From positions 1 through 53,947 of the forward strand of contig CAYWIM010000022.1 in the NCBI GenBank assembly GCA_964458325.1: 53,947 nt of DNA, written 5' to 3'. The notes under the pieces were generated by a model. That model was not told where the DNA came from. It made no database searches and worked only from the letters and a program-made list of their open reading frames with translations. This DNA comes from JAGMXM01 sp964458325. Lineage in GTDB: Bacteria; Verrucomicrobiota; Verrucomicrobiia; Limisphaerales; UBA1319. Shown here one piece after another: positions 25,004 to 35,200 of this stretch. The translations under genes were made by a program, and so were the position numbers. Numbering within the stretch: position 1 is the first letter of the stretch; every line of letters starts with the position of its first letter.

Positions 25004-25858
25004 ATGGAATCGTTCTGGCTCATCCTGGCGATCAAAGGCGTGATGATCGGCAGCATTTACGCGCTGATCTCGCTGGGGTTTAACGTCATTTATCGGACCA
25101 CGGGCGTGCTCAATTTCGCCCAGGGCGAGTTTCTGATGGTCGGCAGTTTGGCGGCGGCCTCCCTGCATGGCAAAGGCGGAGTGGGCATGGGGACAGCGCT
25201 TTTGCTGGGGGTTGGGGCCGCGGGGCTGACGGGGGTGCTGGTGGACCGGCTCGCGATCCGGCCGGTGCGGCATTCGCCCCCGGTGGTGCTGGTGATCGTG
25301 ACGATCGGGGTGTCATTGGTATTGCGGGCGGCGGCCTCGCTGATTTGGGGCACGGATCCCTATCATCTGCCCCCGATGTCCGGGGGGCACATCACGGCGG
25401 GCGGGGTGCAGATCGAGGCGCAGAGCTTCTGGATTCTGGGCGTGGCCGTGGCCTGCATGGCGGGATTGGCGCTCTTTTTCCAGCGAACCGCCCTCGGGCG
25501 AGCCATGCGCGCGTGCGCGGAAAACCCGGAGGCGGCCGGGCTGTGCGGGATCGATCGGGGCGCAATGTCACTGCTGGCGTTTGGGCTGAGCGCGGTCTTG
25601 GCGGGGATCAGCGGGATACTCCTGACGCCGCTGTTGTCGATGAGCTATGATCGCGGGACCATGCTGGGGCTGAAAGGATTTGCATCGGCGGTTCTGGGGG
25701 GGCTAGGACATCCGGTGGCCGGGGTGGCGGGCGGTCTGGTCCTGGGCATGCTCGAGCAGCTCGGCGCATGGTATTCCTCCGCTCACAAGGAGATCCTCGC
25801 CTTGTCGGTGGTGGTTGTTCTGCTGCTATGTCGTCCCCAGGGCATATTCGCGCGATGA
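25004..25858 (+). CDS. livH: Branched-chain amino acid type ABC transporter permease LivH
   Basis: This is an inner-membrane permease of 284 residues with about eight hydrophobic helices and the LivH hallmarks IYALISLGFNVIYRTTGVLN, FAQGEFLMVG, and the EAA-like loop ENPEAAGLCGIDRGAMSLLA. The start ATG 25004 is preceded by AAGGGAGG. The stop overlaps livM as ATGA. It is the first gene of a six-gene unit ending in a CoA ligase, which argues that the real cargo may be an aryl or branched carboxylate rather than Leu/Ile/Val. No regulator gene is adjacent. Confidence 0.9.
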   Translation: MESFWLILAIKGVMIGSIYALISLGFNVIYRTTGVLNFAQGEFLMVGSLAAASLHGKGGVGMGTALLLGVGAAGLTGVLVDRLAIRPVRHSPPVVLVIVTIGVSLVLRAAASLIWGTDPYHLPPMSGGHITAGGVQIEAQSFWILGVAVACMAGLALFFQRTALGRAMRACAENPEAAGLCGIDRGAMSLLAFGLSAVLAGISGILLTPLLSMSYDRGTMLGLKGFASAVLGGLGHPVAGVAGGLVLGMLEQLGAWYSSAHKEILALSVVVVLLLCRPQGIFAR

Positions 25859-26856
25859 AGCCGCCCGAGCCTTCGTCAGCGTGGCGGCTTTATGGGACGC
25901 TCATCGTTTTGATGCCCGTCTGGGTGGTGTTTCCGTGGGTGGCGGGCGGGTCGTATGCCTATCTGCTGCCGCTGGCGCAGCTGTGCGGGATTTATGCGAT
26001 TGGCGCGACCGGGCTGACGCTGTTGATGGGATTCACGGGGCAGGTATCGCTGGGCCATGCGGGGTATTATGCAATCGGGGCGTATGGGGTGGCGGTGGCG
26101 GCCGGGGTTTGGCACTGGCCGGTGCCAGTGGCGATCGGGGTGGCATTGGGGGCGGGAGGAGTGCTGGCCTGGGCGACGGGGGCCGTGATACTGCGGCTGC
26201 GAGGTCATTATCTGGCCCTGGCCACGCTCTGCCTGGGGGTGATCATTGCCGAGATCATCAACCGCTCGACGATCACCGGAGGCGCAGCCGGTTTGTTTGA
26301 CTTGCCCGAGATCACCCTGTTCGGGCTGGCGCGGGGGCCGGTGGGCAAGTATTACCTGATTTGGGGTGTGCTCTGGCTGGTCATGGTGGCGATGGTGCAT
26401 CTGACGGCCTCTCCGGTGGGGAGGGCGCTGCGAGCGATCCACCATGACGAGGAAGCGGCGGCGGCCGTGGGGATCCGCGTGTTCGAGGTCAAGCTCAAGG
26501 TATTCATCGGATCGAGCGTGCTGGCGGGCTTGGCGGGCGTCCTGTATGCGCTGGTCTACACTCCCTCGTATCTGGGGCCGGAGGAGTTTCACCTGATGTT
26601 ATCGGTCCTGTTCCTGACCATGGTCGTGGTGGGGGGTATGAGCAGCGTTTGGGGCGGGGTGGTGGGTGCGGTGCTCCTGACCAGCATGCATGAAGTGATC
26701 ACCCTGGCCGGCGAGAAGGCGGGCTTGACCCAGATTGCGCGGTTCGAGCAGCTGATATACGGATTGGTGCTGGTGCTGATGATGATCTACTGCCCGCGGG
26801 GTCTGGCGCCATCCTTGGATCGGTGGATCCCGCATCGGCTCCGCCGGCCGCCATGA
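25855..26856 (+). CDS. livM: Branched-chain amino acid type ABC transporter permease LivM
   Basis: This is the second permease of the transporter, 333 residues from ATG 25855, which overlaps the livH stop by 4 bp. The LivM-type core is clear: YAIGATGLTLLMGFTGQVSL, GHAGYYAIGAYG, HYLALATLCLGVIIAEI, and the cytoplasmic coupling loop RAIHHDEEAAAAVGIRVFEV. Start codons further upstream lie inside livH and are not needed. Its own stop overlaps livG by 4 bp, so permeases and ATPase are translationally coupled. The membrane part has nine to ten predicted helices. Confidence 0.9.
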   Translation: MKPPEPSSAWRLYGTLIVLMPVWVVFPWVAGGSYAYLLPLAQLCGIYAIGATGLTLLMGFTGQVSLGHAGYYAIGAYGVAVAAGVWHWPVPVAIGVALGAGGVLAWATGAVILRLRGHYLALATLCLGVIIAEIINRSTITGGAAGLFDLPEITLFGLARGPVGKYYLIWGVLWLVMVAMVHLTASPVGRALRAIHHDEEAAAAVGIRVFEVKLKVFIGSSVLAGLAGVLYALVYTPSYLGPEEFHLMLSVLFLTMVVVGGMSSVWGGVVGAVLLTSMHEVITLAGEKAGLTQIARFEQLIYGLVLVLMMIYCPRGLAPSLDRWIPHRLRRPP

Positions 26857-27626
26857 GCCCATCGCGTTCAGCCGCGCTTCGGGTCGAGAGGCTCAGCCGC
26901 CATTTCGGCGGCCATCGGGCGGTCGACGAGGTGTCGTTCGAGCTGCTGCCGGGCTCGCTGACCGCGCTGATCGGGCCCAACGGCGCCGGGAAAAGCACGA
27001 TCTTCCACTGTGTTTCCGGAGCGCTTCCGCCGACGGCGGGCAATATCGAGGTCGATGGCCAGCGGATCACCGACGGCGTGGCCGCTGGCCGGTTGGGAGT
27101 CGCGCGCACCTTTCAGAACGTGCGGCTCTTTGCAGAGCTGACCGCGCTCGAGAACGTGATGACCGGGCTGGATCGAATCAGTTTCTGGCGCGGTTGCCTG
27201 CGATGGCCAGGATCGCGCGACGCCGAACGGCGCGGGATGCGGCGCGCCTGGCATTGGCTCGAGGAGACGGGCGCCTCGCATCTGGCGGGGCTGCGGCCGG
27301 GCGAGATCCCCTTCGGCCAGCAGCGGCTGGTCGAGATTGCGCGGGCGCTGGCGCGGCAGCCCCGGCTGCTGCTGCTGGATGAACCCGCGGCCGGGTTGAA
27401 CCGGACGGAAACGCAAGAGCTGGCGGGGTTGATCCGCCGGATTCATCAGCGGGGCGTGACGGTTTTGCTGGTCGAGCACGACATGCAGCTGGTCATGAAT
27501 CTGGCGGGGCGCGTGCTGGTGCTTGATCGAGGGCGGCTGATCGCGGACGGATCGCCTTTGGAGGTCCAACGCGATGTCCGCGTTCGGGAAGTCTACCTGG
27601 GAGAATCCGCCGAAGCCGCGAATTAG
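26853..27626 (+). CDS. livG: Branched-chain amino acid type ABC transporter ATP-binding protein LivG
   Basis: This is a cytoplasmic ATPase of 257 residues from ATG 26853. Motifs are Walker A GPNGAGKSTIF, the Q-loop region GVARTFQNVRLFAELTALEN, a signature replaced by GEIPFGQQRLVEIARAL (LivG proteins normally have LSYGQQRRLEIARAL), Walker B LLLLDEPAAGLN, and the H-loop LLVEHDMQLVM. The slightly unusual PFGQQ signature keeps the Gly-Gln-Gln core. It couples to livM by overlap and to livF by a 13-bp spacer. With LivF it forms the ATPase heterodimer. Confidence 0.9.
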   Translation: MSPSRSAALRVERLSRHFGGHRAVDEVSFELLPGSLTALIGPNGAGKSTIFHCVSGALPPTAGNIEVDGQRITDGVAAGRLGVARTFQNVRLFAELTALENVMTGLDRISFWRGCLRWPGSRDAERRGMRRAWHWLEETGASHLAGLRPGEIPFGQQRLVEIARALARQPRLLLLDEPAAGLNRTETQELAGLIRRIHQRGVTVLLVEHDMQLVMNLAGRVLVLDRGRLIADGSPLEVQRDVRVREVYLGESAEAAN

Positions 27627-27639
27627 CGGTGGTGCGATC

Positions 27640-28350
27640 ATGCTGCGAGTCATTCATCTGAGCGCGGGTTATGGGGCCTTGCGAGCCGTGGATGGGGTGT
27701 CGGTGAGCGTGAGGGCGGGCGAGGTGGTGGCGCTGCTGGGCGCGAACGGGGCGGGCAAGAGCACTCTGCTGCGAGCCATCGCCGGCCTGCTCCGGCCGTG
27801 GGACGGCAGGGTGCTGATCGGAGGGCGGAACCTGGCCGGCTGGCCGGCTCATCGGATCGCGGCGGCCGGACTGTCCCTCGTGCCCGAAGGACGCGGATTA
27901 TTTCCCGGGATGAGCGTTCGCGACAATCTGCGGCTCGGTGGTTTTGCCTGCCGGGGATCCGCGCGTGAATTGGAGGAGAGGATCGACGAGATGGGGGATG
28001 TGTTTCCAGCCCTGGCCGAACGGTGGAATATTCCGGCGGCGCATCTGAGCGGAGGCCAGCAGCAGATGCTGGCTCTGGCGCGCGCCCTGGTCGCCCGCCC
28101 CCGGGTTCTGCTGTTGGACGAGCCATCGACCGGTCTGGCGCCGCTGGTGGCGGTGGAAATTTTGGCGCACATCCGGAGATTGAAAGCCGGCGGCCTGGCG
28201 GTTATCCTGGCGGAGCAAAATACGCGCGCTGCCCTCCAAGTGGCCGACCGGGCCTATGTGCTGGCGACCGGGCGGGTGATATTCGACGGAACGGTGGTGG
28301 AACTGCGGACGTCCGAGGCGATTGCGCGGGCGTATCTTGGATCGGAGTGA
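27640..28350 (+). CDS. livF: Branched-chain amino acid type ABC transporter ATP-binding protein LivF
   Basis: This is the second ATPase, 236 residues from ATG 27640 (MLRVIHLSAGYGALRAVDGV). Walker A is LLGANGAGKSTLL. LivF-typical features follow: LVPEGRGLFPGMSVRDNLRL, signature HLSGGQQQMLALARAL, Walker B LLLDEPSTGLAPLV, and VILAEQNTRAALQVADRAYV. Codons upstream to 27574 overlap livG and can be ignored. The gene ends 2 bp before the binding-protein gene, so all components are made from one message. Confidence 0.92.
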   Translation: MLRVIHLSAGYGALRAVDGVSVSVRAGEVVALLGANGAGKSTLLRAIAGLLRPWDGRVLIGGRNLAGWPAHRIAAAGLSLVPEGRGLFPGMSVRDNLRLGGFACRGSARELEERIDEMGDVFPALAERWNIPAAHLSGGQQQMLALARALVARPRVLLLDEPSTGLAPLVAVEILAHIRRLKAGGLAVILAEQNTRAALQVADRAYVLATGRVIFDGTVVELRTSEAIARAYLGSE

Positions 28351-28352
28351 TT

Positions 28353-29489
28353 ATGAAGAAACATGCAAAGCTTGCAGTCGTGGCGGCAGCGGTGATGGCG
28401 GCGTCGTCGTTGGCGGCGGCCGAGGCCATTCGCATCGGCGGTTTGTTCGACCTATCGGGCAAGGCCCAGCATATCGGTCAGCCGACCCTGTGGGTGGCCC
28501 AGATGGTGGTGGACCGGATCAACGAGCAAGGGGGCTTGGGGGGCCGGCGGATCGAGTTGGTGGTGGCGGATGCTCAGAGCGAGCCTGCCCAGGCCGTGGT
28601 GGCGCTGCGGCGGCTGCTCGATCGCGACAAGGTGGTGGCGGTCATCGGCCCCACCACGACCGGCGCGGCCATGGCCTGCATGAAGACCATCGAGGACGCG
28701 GGCATCCCGATGGTCGCATGCGTGGGCGGGGATGCCCCGGTCATGCCCGCTCGCAAATGGGTCTTCAAGACGCCGCAGCGAACGAGCACGGCGGTCGAGC
28801 GGCTCTACGCCCATTTGCAGGGGCGCAAGCTGGCCACCGTGGGAATCCTGGCTGCGGGCGACAAGTTCGGCCAGGAAGGCGAGCAGGATCTCCAGTCCCA
28901 CGCCCCCAAGTTCGGGATTCGGATCGTGGCGCGGGAGTCGTTCGATCCTCTGGATGCCGACATGACGGTGCAGCTGGGCAAGCTGGCGGCGGCGCGTCCC
29001 GCGGCGATCGTGGTGTGGACCATCGGGCCCGGCGGCGCCGTGGTGGCCCGAAACGCGCGGCAGGCTGGAATCCGGATCCCCCTGTTCCAGTGCCATGGAC
29101 AGCCGGATCCGATCTACCTCAAGCTGGCGGGGGAGGCGGCCAACGGCAGCTGCATGCCTTCCACCAAGCTGATGGTTGCCGACCAATTGCCGGAAACCGA
29201 CCGGCAGCGGGCGGGGGTGCAGGATTTCGTGCGCGAATACCAGCGCCGCAAGCTGGGCGAGGTCAGCACGCATTCGGGCTATGCATGGGACGCGGTGCAG
29301 CTGGTGTTTCGGGCCATGGAGAAGGTGGGAACGGCGCCTGCGGCCTTGCGGGACGCGATCGAAAGCACCCGGGATTATGTCGGGGTCAGCGGCATCTACA
29401 ACCTGTCGGCCACGGACCATTGCGGGCTGGGGGTGGATTCCCTGGTGATGATCGAGGTCAAGGACGGGCAGTGGCGGCTGATGGAATAA
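28353..29489 (+). CDS. Periplasmic substrate-binding protein of LivJ/LivK family
   Basis: The protein has 378 residues. The signal peptide MKKHAKLAVVAAAVMAASSL ends near AAAEA. The mature part shows the type I periplasmic binding fold of ABC transporters for branched-chain amino acids, urea or aromatic acids: IRIGGLFDLSGKAQHIGQPT, VVADAQSEPAQAVVALRRLL, VVAVIGPTTTGAAMACM, and RTSTAVERLYAHLQGRKLAT. It captures the ligand and delivers it to LivH/LivM. Ligand identity cannot be read from the sequence; the neighbouring CoA ligase favours a carboxylate. The open frame runs back to 28023 inside livF, but ATG 28353 with its signal peptide is the evident start. Confidence 0.9.
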   Translation: MKKHAKLAVVAAAVMAASSLAAAEAIRIGGLFDLSGKAQHIGQPTLWVAQMVVDRINEQGGLGGRRIELVVADAQSEPAQAVVALRRLLDRDKVVAVIGPTTTGAAMACMKTIEDAGIPMVACVGGDAPVMPARKWVFKTPQRTSTAVERLYAHLQGRKLATVGILAAGDKFGQEGEQDLQSHAPKFGIRIVARESFDPLDADMTVQLGKLAAARPAAIVVWTIGPGGAVVARNARQAGIRIPLFQCHGQPDPIYLKLAGEAANGSCMPSTKLMVADQLPETDRQRAGVQDFVREYQRRKLGEVSTHSGYAWDAVQLVFRAMEKVGTAPAALRDAIESTRDYVGVSGIYNLSATDHCGLGVDSLVMIEVKDGQWRLME

Positions 29490-29492
29490 AGC

Positions 29493-30818
29493 ATGGCGTC
29501 GAAACATCCAGGTGCGCCTCGGACCATGACCGGTATGAATCTCTATTGGAACCAGCGGGCTGAGACCATGTCGCGCGACGAGCTGGCGGCGTGGCAATCA
29601 CAATGCTTGAAGGGCCTGATCGAGCGGGTTTACGCAAGCAATCCCTTCTATCGGGAGAGGTTCGGACGCGCAGGGCTCGAGCCGGGGGACATCACGGACG
29701 TGGACGACCTCCGCCAGGCGCCGTTCATCGGCAAGGAGGATTTCCGGCTGGCCTATCCCCTGGGCATGCTTGGGGTTGATCGGGGCCGATTGCGCGAGGT
29801 CCACATGAGCTCGGGATCGACCGGCACACCGGTGCCCATGGTGTACACCGAGGCAGACCTGAATCAGTGGGCCGAGTGCATGGCGCGCTGCTATCGGATG
29901 GCCGGGTTGGATCAGGGCAACGCCATCCAGATCACGCCATCGTTTGGGCTGTTCAACGGCGGGTTCGGCTTCTACCACGGCGCGCGCAAGGCGGGCATGT
30001 TCGTGGTGCCGACCGGGTCGGGCAACACCCTGCGCCAGATCAAGATGATCCGCAATTTCGATGTCAAAGGCCTGATGGGGGTTGTCTCCTACGGCATTCG
30101 GATCATGGAGGTTCTCCAGGAGCAGAAGCTCGACTTGCCATCGCTCGAGGTGGGGATCTTCGGGGCGGAGACGTTCTCGGACAGCCTCCGGGAGAAGATC
30201 GAGAACGGGCTGGGCATCGAGGCGTTCGATATCTATGGCATGACCGAGACCGGCGGGGTGGGCACAACAGGCATGGATTGTCCATGCCACTGCGGCATCC
30301 ATGTCTGGGAGGACCATTACCTGGTCGAGATCGTCGATCCCGCCACCGGGCGGCCTCGGCCCGACGGCGAGACGGGCGAGGTCGTGTTCACCTCGCTGAC
30401 TCGGGAGGCGATGCCCATTATCCGGTTCCGATCGGGCGACCTGACGCGGGTGCTGAGCCGGGAGCGCTGCGAATGCGGCCGGACCCATTTGCGGCTGGAT
30501 CGGATCACGGGCCGGGTCGATGACATGCTGATCATCAAAGGGGTCAATTTCTTCCCGCGCCAGGTCGAGCAGGCCCTCATGGAGATCCCGGGCGTGCTCT
30601 CTCACTACCAGATCATTGTCGAGGATTACGAAGGCGTCCGCGATCTGCGAATCAATGTCGAGGCCGAGCCCGGCGTGACTGGATTCATGGTCGAAAAGCA
30701 CCTCAAGGAAAAGCTCGGATTCAGCCCGAAAGGCGATGTGTTTCCGCCGGGGGGATTGCCTCGAACGGAGGGCAAAGCCATCCGGGTCCTCCATGCCAAG
30801 GGCGGTCCCGAGACGTGA
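29493..30818 (+). CDS. Phenylacetate-CoA ligase family adenylate-forming enzyme (PaaK-like)
   Basis: The protein has 441 residues and activates a carboxylate with ATP and CoA. The phosphate loop is SSGSTGTPVP (106-115), with the motifs IYGMTETGGVG and GEVVFTSLTREAMPIIRFRS and the C-terminal hinge DDMLIIKGVNFFPRQVE. The cysteine-rich CPCHCGIH together with CECGRTH could bind zinc, as seen in some PaaK-like structures. It begins 3 bp after the binding-protein stop; internal ATGs at 29526 and 29535 are alternative starts. Co-transcription with livHMGFJ suggests uptake and immediate CoA trapping of phenylacetate, another aryl acid or a branched acid. The substrate is inference. Confidence 0.88.
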   Translation: MASKHPGAPRTMTGMNLYWNQRAETMSRDELAAWQSQCLKGLIERVYASNPFYRERFGRAGLEPGDITDVDDLRQAPFIGKEDFRLAYPLGMLGVDRGRLREVHMSSGSTGTPVPMVYTEADLNQWAECMARCYRMAGLDQGNAIQITPSFGLFNGGFGFYHGARKAGMFVVPTGSGNTLRQIKMIRNFDVKGLMGVVSYGIRIMEVLQEQKLDLPSLEVGIFGAETFSDSLREKIENGLGIEAFDIYGMTETGGVGTTGMDCPCHCGIHVWEDHYLVEIVDPATGRPRPDGETGEVVFTSLTREAMPIIRFRSGDLTRVLSRERCECGRTHLRLDRITGRVDDMLIIKGVNFFPRQVEQALMEIPGVLSHYQIIVEDYEGVRDLRINVEAEPGVTGFMVEKHLKEKLGFSPKGDVFPPGGLPRTEGKAIRVLHAKGGPET

Positions 30819-30937
30819 CCGGCGCTCGATGGCCAGCGGACCCGTGTCCCTTTTCGCCGGCGGCGGGCGGGAGGGCAGGGCAGGGGTGCATGGCATGGGC
30901 TCGAGCCATCGTTTGTGGGCTGGATAATTGCCTGATT

Positions 30938-32251
30938 ATGAAAGCAGATCGACTGCATTGGCGCATGGTATCGCATGCGATGCTCTGGCTGGCATTGGGT
31001 TTGGGCCGGGCTGTTGCGGTGGACGATGCGGGGATCGGGACGAACTCGGTATCCCATGCGCGGACGGTGGAGGCGCTGGTGGCCGAGGTTTTGAGCCGGA
31101 ATCCGGAGCTGGATTTTTACCGGGCGGAGATCGCGGCGGCCAAGGCGGACCGCCGGACGGCCACGCAATGGAGCAATCCGGAACTGTCCGCCGATCTGGG
31201 GAGCCAGCGCGTTCGGGAGCGGGGCGGGCCTGTTCTCGGGGATGGCGTGGCCTGGTCGGTGTCGGTGGCGCAAGAGTTCGAGTATCCGGGGCGGATCCTG
31301 TTGCGCAAGGCGATCGCCAACCGGCAGGTCGAGCTGGCCGAGCTTGGGCTGGCCCAGTTTCAGGCATTGCTGGCTGGGCGGGCGCGGACGCGGGCTTGCC
31401 GGGCGCTGGCGGCGCAGCAGAAGGCGGATGCGGCTCAGGAGGTGGCCGAGCGGTTCTGGTCGCTGCTCGAGGCCCTTGTGCAGCGCGATCCCGCCGGAGT
31501 GACGCCGCTGCTGGATCAGCGGATCATTGAAGCCACGGCAATCACCATCGAGCGCCGCGCCACCGAGGCCGAGCGCGAACGGCAGGAAGCGCTGCTGGAG
31601 CTCAACCAGCTGCGGGGCGCCGGCGCAGACACGCCGCTTCGTGTGACAGGATCCTGGGCGGCGCCCACCAATGCCCCGTCGCTGGCTGCGCTGCTGAACT
31701 TGGCGGCGACCAACTGCTTCGATCTCCGGATGCGCCAGGTCGAGCTGGCCCAACAGGGTTTTCGGGTCGAGCTGGCCCGAAACGAGCGCTACCCGGCCGT
31801 CACTCTCGCGCCGTTCTACTCTTCCGAGCGGGCCAGCGACGAGCAGCGGATCGTGGGCGTCGGCGTGAGCCTGCCGTTGCCGCTTTGGAACCAGAACCAG
31901 GGCCACATCGAGGCCGCGCGGGCCCGCCAGCAGCAGGCGGAGGCGTCTTTGCGGGCGGCGCAGCGTGACATCGAGCGCCGGGTGGCGGATCGCGCGATGG
32001 CCCTCGAGGCACAGATTCGGGAGATGGGCCGATGGCGAGGGGATGCCCTGAGCCGGTTCCGCGAAGCCGCCGAGCTGGCCGACCGGCATTTCCGGCTGGG
32101 GTCCGTCCCGGTGACGGTCTATGTCGAGATGCAGATCAAGTATCTAGACGCGCTGGAGGCGCTGCTGAAGGGGCACAGCGAGGCGATCGAGCACTGGGAG
32201 GCACTGCAGGCGCTGGTGGGCGCGCCGATCGGCCCGGGGACTGCGGATTGA
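30938..32251 (+). CDS. TolC-family outer-membrane efflux protein (CzcC/CusC-like)
   Basis: The protein has 437 residues from ATG 30938, starting with a signal peptide (WRMVSHAMLWLALGLGRAVA). Two long helical repeats typical of outer-membrane factors follow: LVAEVLSRNPELDFYRAEIA...WSNPELSADLGSQRV, and LAQQGFRVELARNERYPAVT...VGVGVSLPLPLWNQNQGHIE. It forms the trimeric outer-membrane channel of a metal efflux pump. The RND pump gene starts 9 bp downstream. Codons back to 30815 would add a non-conserved stretch overlapping the ligase end and are rejected. No lipobox cysteine is evident at the cleavage site. Confidence 0.87.
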   Translation: MKADRLHWRMVSHAMLWLALGLGRAVAVDDAGIGTNSVSHARTVEALVAEVLSRNPELDFYRAEIAAAKADRRTATQWSNPELSADLGSQRVRERGGPVLGDGVAWSVSVAQEFEYPGRILLRKAIANRQVELAELGLAQFQALLAGRARTRACRALAAQQKADAAQEVAERFWSLLEALVQRDPAGVTPLLDQRIIEATAITIERRATEAERERQEALLELNQLRGAGADTPLRVTGSWAAPTNAPSLAALLNLAATNCFDLRMRQVELAQQGFRVELARNERYPAVTLAPFYSSERASDEQRIVGVGVSLPLPLWNQNQGHIEAARARQQQAEASLRAAQRDIERRVADRAMALEAQIREMGRWRGDALSRFREAAELADRHFRLGSVPVTVYVEMQIKYLDALEALLKGHSEAIEHWEALQALVGAPIGPGTAD

Positions 32252-32260
32252 GGGGGCGCC

Positions 32261-35200
32261 ATGCTGCATCGATTGATCGAGGTCTCCCTGCGGCAGCGCA
32301 CCTTTTTGCTGCTGGTGGCCGCGGTGTCCCTTGGGATCGGGCTCTGGTCGGCCTATCGGCTGCCGATCGACGCGGTGCCGGACATCACCAGCCCGCAGGT
32401 TCAGGTAAACACCGAGGTGCCGGCGCTGGCCCCGGAGGAATCCGAGCAGGCCGTCACGATCCCGCTGGAGATGGAGCTGGCGGGCATCCAGGGCGCCCAG
32501 GAGATGCGGTCGCTGACGAAGTTCGGCCTGTCGCAGGTCACTTTGATTTTCCGGGATGGCACGGACATCTATCGAGCCCGCCAGCTGGTGGCCGAGCGGC
32601 TGCAGGGGGCGGCCGATCGCTTGCCGCCAGGGCTGACGCCGAAGCTGGCCCCCATCAGCACCGGCCTGGGAGAGATCTACTACTACACGGTGGCCTGGAG
32701 CCAAGGGGCGACGAACCGTCCGGCCGATCGCGTCGAGCAACTGCGCCAGCTGCGCGAGCTCCACGATTTCACCATCAAGCCGATGCTGCGCACCACGCCG
32801 GGGATCGCGGAGATCAACGCCTCGGGCGGGTTCGAGAAACAGATTGTCATCCAGCCGCGCCCGCGCGACCTCGAGCGGGCGGGATTGACCTTCGCCGAGC
32901 TGGCGTCGGCCGTCGGCGAGAACGTCGAGAACGCGGGAGGCGGGGTCATCCACCGCGGGGCGGACCAGCTCACGGTGCGCACCGTGGGCCGGGTGCGCAA
33001 CGAGGAGGAGATCGCCGGACTGCCGCTGAAGTTCGCTGCCGGCGCCAAGCCCATCCTCGTCCGCGACGTCGCGGATGTGGCGATCGGATCCAATTTCCGG
33101 ACCGGCGCCGCCACGGAGAATGGTGAGGAGGCCGTCCTCGGCACGGCGATGATGCTGGCGGGAGAGAACAGCCGCGTGGTCGCCAGGCGGTTCGGCAAGC
33201 GCCTTCGGGAAATCCAGGCGCAGCTGCCGCCGGGGATCGAGATTCGAACCCAATACGACCGGGCGGATTTGGTGGATCGCACGGTTGCGACCGTCAAGAG
33301 AAACCTGTTCGAGGGGGCGGTTCTGGTGGTGGCCGTGTTGCTGGTGATGCTGGGGAACTGGCGGGCGGCGCTGATTGTGGCGGCGGCCATCCCGCTGTCG
33401 TTCCTGTTCGCGCTGACGGGCATGGTCCGATACGGCGTGTCGGGCAACCTGATGAGCCTGGGCGCGGTGGATTTCGGGCTGATCATCGACGGCGCGGTGG
33501 TGATGGTGGAGAACATTGTGCGGCGGCTGGGCGAGAAGCAGCAGCATCTGGGCCGCGTCCTCACGCCCGCGGAGCGCCTCCAGACCGTCGGGGCCGCCAG
33601 CAAACAGGTCGCCAACCCGATGTTCTTCGGCGTGTTGATCATCACGATCGTCTACGTGCCAATCCTGGCCCTGACGGGCATCGAGGGGAAGATGTTCCGT
33701 CCCATGGCGATCACGGTGATGCTGGCTTTAGGGGGCGCGCTGGTGCTGGCGCTGACGCTGATGCCCGTGCTCTGCTCCTATTGGCTGGGGGGATCCGTGA
33801 AGGAAGGGGATCAGGGCCTGGCGCGGCTGCTGAGGCGCGCTTATGAGCCGTCCCTGCGTCTGGCGCTGAGCCGGCCATGGCTGGTGGCGGCGAGCACGGT
33901 GATCTGGACCGCGATATCGGTGTGGGCATTTCTGCAGCTGGGGGCCGAGTTCGTGCCCAAGCTCGATGAGGGATCGCACACGGTGATGGTGTATCGAACC
34001 AACAGCATGAACCTGGAAGCTTCGCTGGCGATGGAGCAGGCGACGGAGAGGTTATTGCTCCGAGTGCCCGAGGTCGAACGGGTGTTCTGCCGGCTCGGCA
34101 CCAGCGAGGTGGCGACCGATCCGATGCCGCCCAGCCAGAACGACCTTTATATATTCTACCGATCGCGCGATCAGTGGCGGAAGGTGGACGGCCGGCCCAT
34201 CACGAAGGCGGAGTTGGCCGATCTGCTCGAGCGGGAGATTGCGCGGGAGCTGCCCGAGCAGAGCTTCCTGTTTGCGCAGCCGATCGAGATGCGCTTCAAC
34301 GAGCTGCTGGAGGGGGTGCGATCCGACCTGGCGCTCAAGATCGTCGGCCCCGACTACGACGTGATGGAGGCTCTGGCCGCGCGGGCCAAGACGATCCTCG
34401 ACCAAGTGCCGGGCGCGGGCGAAGTCGAGTTCGAGGCGCAAGGGCGCGCGCCGGTGCTGGAGATCATCGTCAACCGGGATGCGCTCCGGCGGTTCAACGT
34501 GCACGCCGCCGATGTGAACCGGATGATCTCGACCGCCCTGGCCGGCGAGACCGTCGGATGGGTTTACGATGGGAACCGCCGTCATGCAGTCGTGGTTCGG
34601 CTGCCGGGCAGCCGGCGCGAGCGCATGGAGGAGATCCGCGCGCTCCCTGTGCCGGTCGGCGAGCACGGCATGGCGCCGCTCGATCGGATCGCCGAGTTCC
34701 GCGAGGTCAATCGCGTGGATCCGATCCTGCGCGAGGAGGGCCGGCGGCGGGTGGCGCTGATGATCAACCTGCGGGGGCGCGACGTGGAGAGCTTCGTGCA
34801 GGAGGCGGAGGCGCGGATCCGGGAGGGGATCGAATTTCCGGAAGGCTATCGATACGAGTTCGGCGGGCAGTTTCAGAACCTCCAGGAGGCCCGTCTCCGT
34901 CTGCTCATCGTGGTGCCGGCGGCGCTGGTGTTGATCTTCCTTCTGATCTTCCTGGCGTTTGGCAGCCTGCGCCAGGCTGTGCTGATCTACACGGGGATCC
35001 CGCTGGCCATCACGGGAGGCGTGCTGGCCCTGCACCTGCGCGGCATGCCGTTCAGCATCACCGCGGCCGTGGGTTTCATCGCGCTGAGCGGCGTCGCGGT
35101 TCTCAATGGCGTGGTCATGATCAGCTATTTCAACGAGCTGAGAGAGCAGGGGTTCGCGCTGTGCCGGGCAGTCTACAGCGGGGCGACAACCCGCCTTCGG

